From Bacteroidia bacterium (GTDB lineage: Bacteria > Bacteroidota > Bacteroidia > Cytophagales > JAAEPT01), in contig JAUIJC010000031.1 of NCBI GenBank assembly GCA_030431525.1, positions 1 through 54,445 on the forward strand: a DNA stretch of 54,445 nt, written 5' to 3'. Below, piece after piece: positions 8,470 through 17,230 of this stretch; within the stretch, counting starts at the first letter, position 1, and each line of letters starts with the position of its first letter. The notes below the pieces were generated by a model, which was not told the origin of the DNA, did no database searches, and was given only the letters and a program-made list of their open reading frames with translations. The position numbers were made by a program, and so were the translations under genes.

Positions 8470-10257
8470 ATGTCCAACTCCACCCAAAACCACGTAAAAG
8501 GCGGGCAATTTTTAATCACGCCCGGTCATGCTTCTTCCACCTTCATCCCTGAGGAATGGACTGAAGAACAAAAAATGATGGCCCAAACCTGTCAGGATTT
8601 TCTTGAAAAGGAAGTCTCTCCACATTTGGAGCGCATAGACTCCATGGAAGAAGGCCTGATGCCAAGCATCTTGGATAAAGCCGGAGAAATGGGATTGCTT
8701 TCCATTTCTATTCCGGAAAAATACCAAGGCTTTGGCGGTGATTTCAACACCAGCCTCCTCACTACTGAGGTATTGGGTGGCGGACATTCATTCTCTGTAG
8801 CCTTGGCTGCACACACAGGGATTGGTACACTTCCAATTCTCTACTTTGGCAATGATGCCCAAAAGGAGAAATACCTCCCAAAACTGGCTTCTGGAGAATG
8901 GAAAGCCAGCTATTGCTTGACCGAGCCTGATTCTGGTTCGGATGCTTTGGCTGCCAAAACCAAAGCGGTACTCAGCGCTGATGGCTCCCACTATGTCCTT
9001 AACGGGCAAAAAATGTGGATTACCAACGCAGGCTTTGCCGATGTATTTATCGTCTTCGCACAAATCGACGGTGATAAATTCACAGGCTTCATCATCGAAA
9101 AGGGCACTGAAGGTCTCACCCTCGGTAACGAGGAGAAGAAGATGGGCATCAAGGGTTCCTCTACCCGTCAGGTCTTCCTGTCGGACTGCAAGGTTCCAAA
9201 AGAAAACGTGCTTGGCAATATTGGTGAAGGACACAAAATTGCCTTCAATATTTTGAACATTGGCCGAATTAAGTTGGCCGCCGCAACCTTAGGTGCTGCA
9301 AAACAAGTGGCCAAGAATGCGGTGAAATATGCTAACGAGCGTTCACAGTTCAAAACCAAGATTTCCACCTTTGGCGCTATCCAACAAAAGTTGGCGCAGC
9401 AAGCCATCCGTATTTATGTGTTGGAATCGGCCCTCTATCGCGCATCTGACCAAATCCGCCAATTGGAAGAAAAGCTCCATTCGGAAGGCATGAGCTATGA
9501 AGCAGCCTTGTTGCAAGCCGCACAAGAGTTTGCCATCGAATGCGCGCTTCTGAAAGTAGCGGGATCTGAAATGTTGGATTTCGTGGTGGACGAAGGCGTT
9601 CAAATCTTCGGTGGTTATGGCTTCTCGGCAGACTTCCCGATGGATCGCTCCTACCGTGATTCGCGTATCAACCGCATCTTTGAGGGTACCAACGAGATCA
9701 ACCGCCTCTTGATGCTGGACATGTACTTCAAGAAAGCCATGAAAGGCGAGTTGGATTTGTTAGGCCCAGCCAAAGCGGTTCAACAGGAGCTCATGGGCAT
9801 TCCAGACTTTGGTGATGCACCTACCAGCCCGATTGAAATTGCCGAGAAGCAAATCGAAAGCCTGAAGAAAGCGGCCTTGATGGTAGCGGGCGCGGCCGCT
9901 CAGAAGTTTGGACCAAAACTTTCCCATGAGCAGGAAATCTTGATGAACTGCGCCGACATGATCACCGAGTTGTATCAAGCTGAATCGGCATTGCTCCGCA
10001 CCAAAAAACTCATGGAAAGCAAAGGCGAGGACGCGGTGAAAATCCAACTGGATATGACCATGACCTTCCTTTATGACGCCACCGAGAAGGTTGCAAAAGC
10101 TGGCAAGGACGCCATTGCCTCATTTGCTGAGGGTGATGAGAAGCGCATGATGCTTCTTGGCCTCAAGCGTTTCACCAAGATTGACCCAGTCAACGTGAAA
10201 GAAGCTCGACGCCGAATTGCCAAGGTGCTTATTGACGCTAACGATTTTGTTTTCTAA
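8470..10257 (+). CDS. fadE: Acyl-CoA dehydrogenase
   Basis: A 595-residue FAD-dependent acyl-CoA dehydrogenase, the first step of beta-oxidation. The flavin-contact motif YCLTEPDSGSDA is near residue 150, the substrate loop KMWITNAGFADVF near 180, GGYGFSADFPMDRSYRD near 380, and the catalytic base is probably Glu405 in RIFEGTNEINR. A C-terminal extension of about 160 residues, rich in helix, matches the long FadE-type dehydrogenases such as B. subtilis FadE rather than short-chain enzymes of about 380 residues. Electrons would pass to ETF, not encoded here. A terminator follows at 10281, closing the fad cluster. Confidence 0.94.
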   Translation: MSNSTQNHVKGGQFLITPGHASSTFIPEEWTEEQKMMAQTCQDFLEKEVSPHLERIDSMEEGLMPSILDKAGEMGLLSISIPEKYQGFGGDFNTSLLTTEVLGGGHSFSVALAAHTGIGTLPILYFGNDAQKEKYLPKLASGEWKASYCLTEPDSGSDALAAKTKAVLSADGSHYVLNGQKMWITNAGFADVFIVFAQIDGDKFTGFIIEKGTEGLTLGNEEKKMGIKGSSTRQVFLSDCKVPKENVLGNIGEGHKIAFNILNIGRIKLAAATLGAAKQVAKNAVKYANERSQFKTKISTFGAIQQKLAQQAIRIYVLESALYRASDQIRQLEEKLHSEGMSYEAALLQAAQEFAIECALLKVAGSEMLDFVVDEGVQIFGGYGFSADFPMDRSYRDSRINRIFEGTNEINRLLMLDMYFKKAMKGELDLLGPAKAVQQELMGIPDFGDAPTSPIEIAEKQIESLKKAALMVAGAAAQKFGPKLSHEQEILMNCADMITELYQAESALLRTKKLMESKGEDAVKIQLDMTMTFLYDATEKVAKAGKDAIASFAEGDEKRMMLLGLKRFTKIDPVNVKEARRRIAKVLIDANDFVF

Positions 10258-10280
10258 TAGATTACAAAAACCTACACCAA

Positions 10281-10311
10281 GCCACTGACTTAAGGGTCAG
10301 TGGCTTTTTTA
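10281..10311 (+). terminator. Rho-independent terminator after fadE
   Basis: Stem GCCACTGAC/GTCAGTGGC followed by six T residues, 24 bp after the fadE stop codon. Confidence 0.85.
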
Positions 10312-10360
10312 TGAAAAAAAACTTTTCAGGAGGCAACCAATCGCATTTTCAACCCTAATA

Positions 10361-10462
10361 GTTATAGGAAGCTGGGAAACAGTTCCCCCAGACTGCAGCT
10401 TCCATATCTTCCCCATTTTTTACAGCCGGTTAGTTCCCCCAGACTGACCGGCTTTTCTTTTT
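10361..10462 (+). ncRNA. Candidate small RNA with twin C-rich loops
   Basis: Two hairpins stand in a gene-free stretch. The first has stem GGAAGCTG (10367-10374) with CAGCTTCC (10396-10403). The second has stem AGCCGGT (10424-10430) with ACCGGCT (10447-10453) and is followed by TTTTCTTTTTTT, a good terminator. The stems differ completely, but both enclose the identical 15-mer AGTTCCCCCAGACTG (10381-10395 and 10432-10446). Conserved loops in unrelated stems suggest an RNA that presents the same C-rich loop twice. No clear promoter was found. It could instead be part of the leader or trailer of a flanking gene. Confidence 0.35.
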
Positions 10463-10489
10463 TTAGGAAGTCCCTCGCATAGAATCCAC

Positions 10490-10497
10490 CCTATCTT
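10490..10497 (+). promoter_or_regulatory. Candidate -7 box upstream of the PpiD-like gene
   Basis: TATCTTTG matches the Bacteroidota -7 consensus TAnnTTTG. It lies about 145 bp before the chosen ATG and just after the candidate small RNA's terminator. No good -33 TTTG was found at the usual distance, so support is moderate. Confidence 0.4.
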
Positions 10498-10642
10498 TGT
10501 AAGAAAGTCTAAAAACTTACGGCTTTCCCCTACAAACCTTGTTTGTTTTGGGGTTTGAAGTCCTTATTTTTGGAGCCAATCTGACAGCGTGTGCGATTTT
10601 TATCATAAGAGGTCGCATTCCAACTCTTTAGTATTACGCAAA

Positions 10643-12724
10643 ATGGTCTTAAAGAAAATCCGTCAAAACACGGGACTACTTTTAGGTTTTGTGGTAATTG
10701 CCATGATCCTTTTCTTGTCCTCTGACTTCCTATTCAAACTTTTACAGCCAAAACCACAAGGTGACCAAGTCATCGGTGAAATTGCTGGAAAAGACATTCC
10801 ACTCAATGAGTTTCAACAGGCTTTCAACGATGTGACTTTTGGACAGAATGTTCCAGAAGCACAAATGAAGCGATTCCGCGACCAAGCTTGGGATCAGTTG
10901 GTATTTGACAATGCTTACGCCCAAGAATTTGAGGCTTTGGGTATTGACTTGACCAAGGACGAAACCAAAGACATGGTGAACGGTATCACCAAACTCCCTG
11001 CTTTCGCCACGGCACCTGTTGATCAAATCAATCAGTTTATTGAGGCTGTAAACAATGGTGAGCCGGGAGCGGTTGCAAACTGGGAGGCTTTCAAGAACTT
11101 CCGTCTCCGGGAGAAGTACAACAACTTGTTCAGCCAGTCGGTATTTGTTTCTACTGAGCAAGCCAAACAAAAGTACGCTACAGAGAAATCTACAGCTTCT
11201 TTTGACTACCTCTACGTTCCTTTCTACATGATTCCTGACAGTTTGGTAGATGTTTCTGATGAGAAACTTAATGCCTACTTGAAGGATCATCAAGATGAAT
11301 TCGAAGGTAGCGAAGGACGTACCATCAAATTCGTTCGCTTTGATGTAGCTCCAACCACTAAGGACAGGGCTGAAATTCAAAAAGAAGTGAACGAAACTGC
11401 TGAGCAGTTCAAAGCAACGCCAAACACTGTTTCTTTTGCTGCTTCTAATTCAGACAATCCATCTTCTGCTTTCCCACAGCCTTACGGTTCATTGCCAGCA
11501 GATTTGCAGCAAAAGGCCAAGCCTGCTGAATTGACTGAAGGTGCATTCTTCGGCCCTTACCAACAAGGTAACGTGTACAAAATGTACAAGGTAGCCAAGG
11601 TTGAAACCATTGACTCCCTCGAATCAGTACAAGCCAGCCACATCCTTTTCAAAACAGACGGCAAGGATGCTGACGAAGTTCGTGAAACTGCTGAAGGTGT
11701 GTTGAAGCGCGTTAAAGATGGCGAGGACTTCGGAACGCTTGCTGCTGAATTCGGTGAGGATGGAACTCGTGCCAACGGCGGTAGCCTTGGTGAATTTGGT
11801 CGCGGCCAAATGGTGAAGCCTTTTGAAGAGGCTTGTTTCGATGCCAAAAAAGAAGGTCTTCTTCCTGAGTTGGTAGAAACTCAGTTTGGTTTCCACATCA
11901 TCAAAATCGACCGTGTAGCTGGTCCACAAACACAGTTCACTGTAGCTTCCATTGAAAAGCAAGTGGCACCAAGCTCCCAGACGTATAAAGAAATCCGTCG
12001 TAAGGCGCGCAACTTCGCCACCAAAGCGAAAAAGGCTAATGGCGTTGAAGGATTTGAGGCTGCTGCAAAAGAAGATAGCTTGGTTATCACTTCTGCCGAG
12101 AACATCGCTCCTGGCACTGAGTTCGTAAGCGGACTTGGCAAGGTTCGTTCCCTCGTTTCTTGGGCTTACAATGACGAGCGTGAGATTGGCGAAGTTTCCT
12201 CTGTTGAGGATCTTGACAACTACGGTGGTTATGTTGTAGCTGTCCTTTCAGGAAAGCAAAGCAAGGACGAAGTAAGCTTAGACGGTGTTCGTGGTAAGGT
12301 TGAACAAGCGGTTCGCAAGGAGCAGAAAGGTGCTTTGATTCAGGAAACTCTTGCTGCTGCTGAGGGTGACTTGGACGCTAAGGTTAACGCCTTCAATGAA
12401 AAGCACGGTGCTGGAAAAGCCAGCAAGCGTACTGCTTCTAACGTAGCACTTTCTTCTAACAATGTTAGTGGAGCAGGCAACGAGCCAGCTGTAATTGGTA
12501 CTGCCTTTGGATTGGACGCTGACGAGACCAGTGACATCATCATTGGTGACAACGGTGTATTCATCATCCAATTGAAAGCTAAAGAGGACGCTCAGGAAGT
12601 AGCTGACTACTCCAACACTAAGGAGAGCTTGGAAAGCCAGCAAATGGGTAGCCTCGCTACGAAAGCAAAACGCGCTATCGAAGAGGGTGCTGAAATCAAG
12701 GACTTCCGCTACAAGTTCTTCTAA
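10643..12724 (+). CDS. PpiD-like membrane-anchored peptidyl-prolyl isomerase
   Basis: About 693 residues. An N-terminal signal-anchor (NTGLLLGFVVIAMILFLSSD) is followed by a SurA/PpiD N-domain and one parvulin rotamase domain at about residues 328-430 (ASHILF, GGSLGEFGRGQMVKPFEEA, TQFGFHIIKID). A long alpha-rich C-terminal region follows, ending DFRYKFF. It probably assists folding of envelope proteins in the periplasm while tethered to the inner membrane. ATG 10643 is preferred to the upstream in-frame start at 10589 because MVLKKIRQ directly precedes the anchor. Codon use is strongly biased (GCT, GGT, AAC, GAC), suggesting high expression. A strong terminator follows. Confidence 0.9.
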   Translation: MVLKKIRQNTGLLLGFVVIAMILFLSSDFLFKLLQPKPQGDQVIGEIAGKDIPLNEFQQAFNDVTFGQNVPEAQMKRFRDQAWDQLVFDNAYAQEFEALGIDLTKDETKDMVNGITKLPAFATAPVDQINQFIEAVNNGEPGAVANWEAFKNFRLREKYNNLFSQSVFVSTEQAKQKYATEKSTASFDYLYVPFYMIPDSLVDVSDEKLNAYLKDHQDEFEGSEGRTIKFVRFDVAPTTKDRAEIQKEVNETAEQFKATPNTVSFAASNSDNPSSAFPQPYGSLPADLQQKAKPAELTEGAFFGPYQQGNVYKMYKVAKVETIDSLESVQASHILFKTDGKDADEVRETAEGVLKRVKDGEDFGTLAAEFGEDGTRANGGSLGEFGRGQMVKPFEEACFDAKKEGLLPELVETQFGFHIIKIDRVAGPQTQFTVASIEKQVAPSSQTYKEIRRKARNFATKAKKANGVEGFEAAAKEDSLVITSAENIAPGTEFVSGLGKVRSLVSWAYNDEREIGEVSSVEDLDNYGGYVVAVLSGKQSKDEVSLDGVRGKVEQAVRKEQKGALIQETLAAAEGDLDAKVNAFNEKHGAGKASKRTASNVALSSNNVSGAGNEPAVIGTAFGLDADETSDIIIGDNGVFIIQLKAKEDAQEVADYSNTKESLESQQMGSLATKAKRAIEEGAEIKDFRYKFF

Positions 12725-12746
12725 GCATCACTCCCCAATAAATTTG

Positions 12747-12782
12747 AATCCCCTCTCCCATTTCGGAGAGGGGATTTTTTTT
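12747..12782 (+). terminator. Rho-independent terminator after ppiD-like gene
   Basis: Perfect 12-bp stem AATCCCCTCTCC/GGAGAGGGGATT with loop CATTTC and an eight-T run. Confidence 0.92.
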
Positions 12783-12808
12783 GCTCCAAACTTTTCTAAC
12801 TCTGGGGC

Positions 12809-12937
12809 AACCCCACCTCTGTTCTCCCCTTCAAAAGGGAGGAGAAACCATCAGTCCATAGGCTAAAAACCATAATTGGTAAGTGTTGGCTATCACATTC
12901 TCCTCCCCTTGGATAAGGGGAGGACAGAGGTGGGGTT
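12809..12937. repeat. CCCCACCTCTG long inverted repeat
   Basis: Arms 12809-12831 and 12915-12937 (23 bp) differ at one position and share AACCCCACCTCTGT and CTCCCCTT. A second, inner pair follows (GGGAGGAGAA near 12837 with TTCTCCTCCC near 12898). It occupies most of the gap between the foldase terminator and the next promoter. Only one copy occurs in the window. From general knowledge, repeats with this wording are widespread in Bacteroidota intergenic DNA. Confidence 0.8.
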
Positions 12938-13045
12938 GAATCTTCCGCCTTATTACAACACCACAAAAACCCCATTTTTCAACATCACCTCAAATTATTT
13001 TTAGACAACCCTAAATTTTATTTTAAATACCATTAAATATTTATT

Positions 13046-13053
13046 TAGCTTTG
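13046..13053 (+). promoter_or_regulatory. -7 box of the TonB receptor gene
   Basis: TAGCTTTG fits TAnnTTTG and lies 30 bp before the ATG at 13084, giving a short leader. The upstream DNA is very AT-rich; no clear -33 TTTG was identified. Confidence 0.55.
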
Positions 13054-13083
13054 TTTCAAAATAAGACAAACCACAGGGTTTCA

Positions 13084-15489
13084 ATGAAGCACGCGCTTTA
13101 CCTCCTTCTCTTCCTCAGTACATTTTTTAGTGGATTTGCCCACGACAACACCATTGACGGACATATTTCTGACGGCACTGACCCCATTCCTTTTGCCTAT
13201 GTAAAGGCCACGATGGCCGACTCCAGTTTCAAGACAAGCGTGATGGCCGATGAAAACGGCTATTACATTCTTGGAGGCCTTCCTTCGGGAAACCTAAAAC
13301 TGGAATTCTCTGCAATGGGTTTTTTGGTGGAAAAAAAGGAGCTGAGCTTGGGTCATGAGCAAACCCTCCATCTTGAAATCACTCTGGTTGAGGACATTCT
13401 CACCTTGGAAACGACCGTCATCACTGCCACGCGAAGCGACGTCCGCAAACAAGATGCTCCAGCCTTGGTACAGGTGGTAGACAAAAAGACCATTGAGCAA
13501 ACCAACTCACAAAACTTGGCCGAAGCCATCACCTTCCAGCCAGGGGTTCGCTTGGAAAACAACTGCCAAAACTGTGGTTTCTCTCAAGTGCGCATGAACG
13601 GGCTGGATGGCCCCTACTCTCAAATCCTGATTGACGGCCGACCGATTTTCAGTGCTTTGAACGGGGTATATGGTTTGGACCAAATCCCAGCTTCTATGAT
13701 TGAGCGCATCGAGGTGGTGCGTGGCGGTGGATCAGCTCTTTATGGTGCTAATGCGATTGCGGGCACCATCAACATCATCACCAGAGATCCACTTTACAAT
13801 GAGTACTCCATCTCGACCAACTCCGCATTGATTGGAGGAAAAACACCAGACCATGCTCTCAACCTCAATGGCTCTGTGGTGGACAAAGACTTGAAATCGG
13901 GCATCAGCTTTTTCGGCAGTTTCCGTAACCGACAGCCTTTTGATGCCAATGATGATGGCTTCTCTGAAATCACCCTTTTGGAGAACAATACGTTTGGCAT
14001 CAAAGGATTTTACAAGCCTAAAAAGGGACATCGTTTTGGCATCGAATTACATAGCATGAACGAGTTCCGCCGTGGGGGCAACCTCTTTGAGCGTCCAGCT
14101 CACCTTACGGACGTAACCGAGCAATTGGACCACCAAGTTTTTGGCGGGCAACTCACCTATGACCTCGAATCAAAAAACGAACGTAATCATCTAAACACCT
14201 ACCTCTCCGCCCAACATACAAAGCGTGGGAGTTATTATGGTGGAGGTGGAAACGTGGATTGGTCACAGGCGCAAACACTACAGGACAGCTTGGACTTCTA
14301 TCAACAAACCAGCGAGGCTTCTAATTTCTACGGCAACACCACAGACCTCACCCTTGTTGGTGGCATCCAGTTCTCTCATGATTACCCAAAATTCCTGAAG
14401 GGAGACGCTAATCTGACCACAGGCATCGAAAGCAATTACAATGATGTGGTTGACGAAATGCCAGGCTATGGCCGTGCGATTGACCAATCGGTGTTCACCA
14501 CAGGCGTTTATGGTCAATTCTCATTTGTCCCTCTGAAAAAAACCACGGTGTTGGTTGGCCTACGTTCTGACAATGTTTTCATCAACGGCAACTACAGCTT
14601 TGTGGGAGATGAAACACAAACTACCGACCTCTTTCTTCCAGCGATTAACCCTCGTTTGAATCTCAAACATGATTTGAATGACCACTTGAGTCTTCGTGCG
14701 GGTTATGGCCGTGGGTTCCGCGCTCCACACGCATTCAATGAGGACCTACACATTGCTACTGTTGGCGGTGAAGCCCAATTTATTCGGCTCTCGAAGGATT
14801 TGAAACAAGAATCATCAGATAGCTACACGGCCTCCATCACCTACACGAATACGGAGAAGAAAACCCAGATGCTTTTGACCTTGGACGGCTTTTACACCGT
14901 TTTGCATAATCCATTCGTGAACGAATACCTTCCTGAAAGCCAGCAACAAGAAAACTTTGCCCTTTTGGAGAAACGCAATGGAGACGGCGCAAAGGTGGCT
15001 GGACTGAACTTGGAGGCGAGTATTGCCCCTTCCAAAAAATGGCAATTCCAGTTTGCGACCACCATTCAACAATCCACTTATAACGAAGAGGAAGTTGTGT
15101 TTGAGAATGAAAACGGTGAGCAAGTCACTACCAAGAATTTGCTTCGCTCCCCAAACGTCTATGGGTATGTGACCACAAACTGGAAACCCATCAAACCGCT
15201 TCAAGTGTCCTTGTCAGGAGTTTACACGGGGTCGATGTTGACACCGCACATTCTGCCAGAGGAAACTATTCTGGTGACCACACGTGATTTCATGGAGTTC
15301 AATTTGCGCTTGGCCTACACCATTAAAGTTGGAAAGGAACACAAAGTACAGTTATCCACAGGTGTGCAAAATATCTTCAACGCCTATCAAGATGACTTTG
15401 ATTCGGGAGCCGAGCGTGATGCCACTTATGTCTACGGCCCTACTCGACCTCGCACTTTCTTCGTGGGCCTCAAATTGGGAAATTTCTAA
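13084..15489 (+). CDS. TonB-dependent outer-membrane receptor
   Basis: About 801 residues. A signal peptide (MKHALYLLLFLSTFFSGFA) is followed by a carboxypeptidase-regulatory-like domain (about residues 22-105), a plug domain (TVITATRSD, then ILIDGRPIFSAL and IERIEVVRGGGSALYGANAIAGTINII), and a 22-strand-type barrel ending RPRTFFVGLKLGNF. It takes up a siderophore, vitamin or metal chelate across the outer membrane using TonB energy. A NCQNCGFSQVRMNG segment with two close cysteines in the plug is a recognisable mark of a Bacteroidota subfamily annotated as ferrienterochelin/colicin receptors. The substrate is unknown. ATG 13084 is chosen because it opens the signal peptide just after a -7 box. 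Confidence 0.93.
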   Translation: MKHALYLLLFLSTFFSGFAHDNTIDGHISDGTDPIPFAYVKATMADSSFKTSVMADENGYYILGGLPSGNLKLEFSAMGFLVEKKELSLGHEQTLHLEITLVEDILTLETTVITATRSDVRKQDAPALVQVVDKKTIEQTNSQNLAEAITFQPGVRLENNCQNCGFSQVRMNGLDGPYSQILIDGRPIFSALNGVYGLDQIPASMIERIEVVRGGGSALYGANAIAGTINIITRDPLYNEYSISTNSALIGGKTPDHALNLNGSVVDKDLKSGISFFGSFRNRQPFDANDDGFSEITLLENNTFGIKGFYKPKKGHRFGIELHSMNEFRRGGNLFERPAHLTDVTEQLDHQVFGGQLTYDLESKNERNHLNTYLSAQHTKRGSYYGGGGNVDWSQAQTLQDSLDFYQQTSEASNFYGNTTDLTLVGGIQFSHDYPKFLKGDANLTTGIESNYNDVVDEMPGYGRAIDQSVFTTGVYGQFSFVPLKKTTVLVGLRSDNVFINGNYSFVGDETQTTDLFLPAINPRLNLKHDLNDHLSLRAGYGRGFRAPHAFNEDLHIATVGGEAQFIRLSKDLKQESSDSYTASITYTNTEKKTQMLLTLDGFYTVLHNPFVNEYLPESQQQENFALLEKRNGDGAKVAGLNLEASIAPSKKWQFQFATTIQQSTYNEEEVVFENENGEQVTTKNLLRSPNVYGYVTTNWKPIKPLQVSLSGVYTGSMLTPHILPEETILVTTRDFMEFNLRLAYTIKVGKEHKVQLSTGVQNIFNAYQDDFDSGAERDATYVYGPTRPRTFFVGLKLGNF

Positions 15490-15570
15490 GTGCATTTTGA
15501 AACCTCTCGAATACCTGTACGTAAACAACAGAAGTATGCGCCACTCATTTTAAGATGATTGGGTTTGGTT

Positions 15571-15599
15571 AGGGCTCCCTGCGGGGAGCCTATTTTTTT
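15571..15599 (+). terminator. Rho-independent terminator after TonB receptor
   Basis: Stem GGCTCCC/GGGAGCC with a short GC-rich loop, then TATTTTTTT. Confidence 0.85.
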
Positions 15600-15649
15600 G
15601 CCTTGATTTTGATGCCAAGCCAAACAGCATCCCCTTCGGATTATCTCCG

Positions 15650-15657
15650 TAACTTGC
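15650..15657 (+). promoter_or_regulatory. Candidate -7 box of cvfB; near-leaderless start
   Basis: TAACTTGC is a near match to TAnnTTTG and ends only five bases before the ATG at 15662, so transcription would start on or next to the start codon. The same box word occurs at 35486 upstream of uppS. The -33 element is unclear. Confidence 0.4.
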
Positions 15658-15661
15658 GGTC

Positions 15662-16495
15662 ATGATTATTCCTGGAAGTTACCATACCCTTACGGCCTCT
15701 CGTCTCAGCGACTTTGGCATGTTCCTCAAGGACGAAAAAGGCGAAGAAGTGCTCTTGCCAAAACGCTATCTCTCAGATGAATTGGAAGTAGGCGACGAAA
15801 TTGAGGTGTTTATTTACACTGATTCGGAGGACCGTTTGGTAGCGACCACCATAAAACCATTGGTTTCCAATGGCACCTTTGCCATGTTGAAGGTGAAGGA
15901 TGTAACTCCGCACGGCGCCTTTTTGGAATGGGGACTGGAAGGCAAGGACCTATTCGTTCCTTACCGCAATCAGCGAGACAAAATGAAGGTGGGTGAATAC
16001 CATTTGGTGACCACGTATGCCGACAACCTTTCAGACCGTGTGGTGGGCACTTCCAAAATCGGAGCGTTCATCTCCAACCATGAATTGACGATTGAAGAAG
16101 GCCAACATGTCAACATCCTAATCTGTGAGCCACGCGAACGTGGATTCCGTGTGTTGATCGAAGACAAGCATTGGGGAATGATTTACTCCAGCGAGATTTT
16201 CAAGGATATCAACATGGGCGACCGCATGGAGGGCTTCATCGTCAAAATCCGCCCTGACAACAAAATTGATGTCAGCATCAGACAAAGCGCCAGCAAGGAG
16301 ATTTCTGGAACTGAAGGAAAAATCTTGCAAGCGCTAAACGATAATGACGGCTTCCTCCCGCTCCATGACAAAAGCTCACCAGACGAGATTTATTCAAGCT
16401 TAGGGATTAGCAAGAAGGTCTTCAAAAAGGCCATCGGCGGACTATACAAGGCGAAGAAAATCTCGATGGAGAAGAACGGAATTCGTATTCTTTAA
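15662..16495 (+). CDS. CvfB/YitL-type S1 RNA-binding protein
   Basis: A 277-residue protein of the CvfB family. Three S1-like OB folds (about 1-65, 70-140 and 145-215, the second with VTPHGAFLEWGLEGKDLFVP) are followed by a C-terminal winged helix (LQALNDNDGFLPLHDKSSPD and SLGISKKVFKKAIGGLYK). The family binds RNA; in Staphylococcus CvfB influences virulence gene expression, but its precise role is unclear. Length and domain order are standard. It stands alone, between a terminator and a structured repeat. Confidence 0.9.
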   Translation: MIIPGSYHTLTASRLSDFGMFLKDEKGEEVLLPKRYLSDELEVGDEIEVFIYTDSEDRLVATTIKPLVSNGTFAMLKVKDVTPHGAFLEWGLEGKDLFVPYRNQRDKMKVGEYHLVTTYADNLSDRVVGTSKIGAFISNHELTIEEGQHVNILICEPRERGFRVLIEDKHWGMIYSSEIFKDINMGDRMEGFIVKIRPDNKIDVSIRQSASKEISGTEGKILQALNDNDGFLPLHDKSSPDEIYSSLGISKKVFKKAIGGLYKAKKISMEKNGIRIL

Positions 16496-16509
16496 GACCT
16501 TAGATTTTA

Positions 16510-16643
16510 CATAAGTGTTTTTCAAATCACCTGCCAACAGCTGAAAGCTTTGGCAGTGTGGTTTGAAAAACACTTATGTTGGAGAAATCACACTGCCAAA
16601 GCCTACGGCTGTTGGCAGGTGACACCACATATCACTTCAGTTA
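16510..16643. repeat. CTGCCAA hairpin repeat, inverted doublet
   Basis: Outer arms ACATAAGTGTTTTTCAAA (16510-16527) pair with 16562-16579. Between and after them lie two copies of a folded unit in opposite orientation: 16528-16560 and 16589-16621. Each unit is itself a hairpin, CTGCCAA-AGCN-loop-NGCT-TTGGCAG, and the inner stem differs by paired changes (AGCT/AGCT against AGCC/GGCT). The right unit carries a tail (reverse complement TAACTGAAGTGATAT, 16627-16641) also present in the single copy at 40813. It resembles REP singlets and doublets mobilised by RAYT transposases, although no such gene is in the window. Confidence 0.85.
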
Positions 16644-16666
16644 CCTTGCCTCTAAACTCCCCAAAA

Positions 16667-17185
16667 ATGGCATTGATCAAAAAAGTACGCGGATTCACTC
16701 CCTCATTTGGCAAAGGTTGCTGGTTAGCAGAAAACGCCACGATTATTGGCGAGGTGGAAATGGGCGACGAATGTAGTGTTTGGTTCACAGCCGTTGTGCG
16801 TGGCGACGTAAACCACATTCGTTGCGGAAATCGCGTGAATATTCAAGACGGAGCTGTGATTCACGGAACTTTTGAGAAGGCAGGCACTACCATAGGAAAC
16901 AACGTCTCCATTGGTCACCGCGCCATGGTTCACGGCTGTACGATTGAGGATAATGTGTTGATTGGAATGGGATCAATTGTGATGGACCATTGCCATATCG
17001 GCACCAATTCCATCATCGCCGCTGGAGCGGTTGTCCTTGAGAACACAGTAGTGGAACCGAATAGTATTTATGCTGGAGTGCCAGCTAAAAAAGTAAAATC
17101 CATTGACCCTGAGCAGACTGAGGGAATTGTTCAGCGAATCGCTGGCAACTACGTCAAATATGCCAGCTGGTATGATGAGGATTAA
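16667..17185 (+). CDS. Gamma-carbonic anhydrase-like hexapeptide-repeat protein
   Basis: A 172-residue left-handed beta-helix of the gamma-carbonic anhydrase family (YrdA/PaaY-like). Candidate metal-binding histidines are in GAVIHGTF and SIGHRAMVHGCTIED; RGDVNHIRCG is the usual entry motif. It would bind Zn or Fe at trimer interfaces; many such homologues are inactive as anhydrases or act as thioesterase helpers. ATG 16667 is chosen because upstream codons in the same frame belong to the structured repeat and do not resemble the family. It is convergent with apt across a shared bidirectional terminator. Confidence 0.9.
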   Translation: MALIKKVRGFTPSFGKGCWLAENATIIGEVEMGDECSVWFTAVVRGDVNHIRCGNRVNIQDGAVIHGTFEKAGTTIGNNVSIGHRAMVHGCTIEDNVLIGMGSIVMDHCHIGTNSIIAAGAVVLENTVVEPNSIYAGVPAKKVKSIDPEQTEGIVQRIAGNYVKYASWYDED

Positions 17186-17186
17186 T

Positions 17187-17227
17187 CAAAAAGCCCCTAA
17201 GAACTTAATAGTCTTAGGGGCTTTTTG
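17187..17227. terminator. Bidirectional terminator
   Basis: Perfect 16-bp stem CAAAAAGCCCCTAAGA (17187-17202) with its complement at 17212-17227, loop of nine. A and T runs on both sides let it serve both the hexapeptide-repeat gene and apt. Confidence 0.93.
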
Positions 17228-17230
17228 ATA

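Noticed and set aside
16550-16666. N-terminal extension of the gamma-carbonic anhydrase-like protein
   Set aside because: The extension is translated repeat DNA and does not resemble the family; ATG 16667 matches the usual start.
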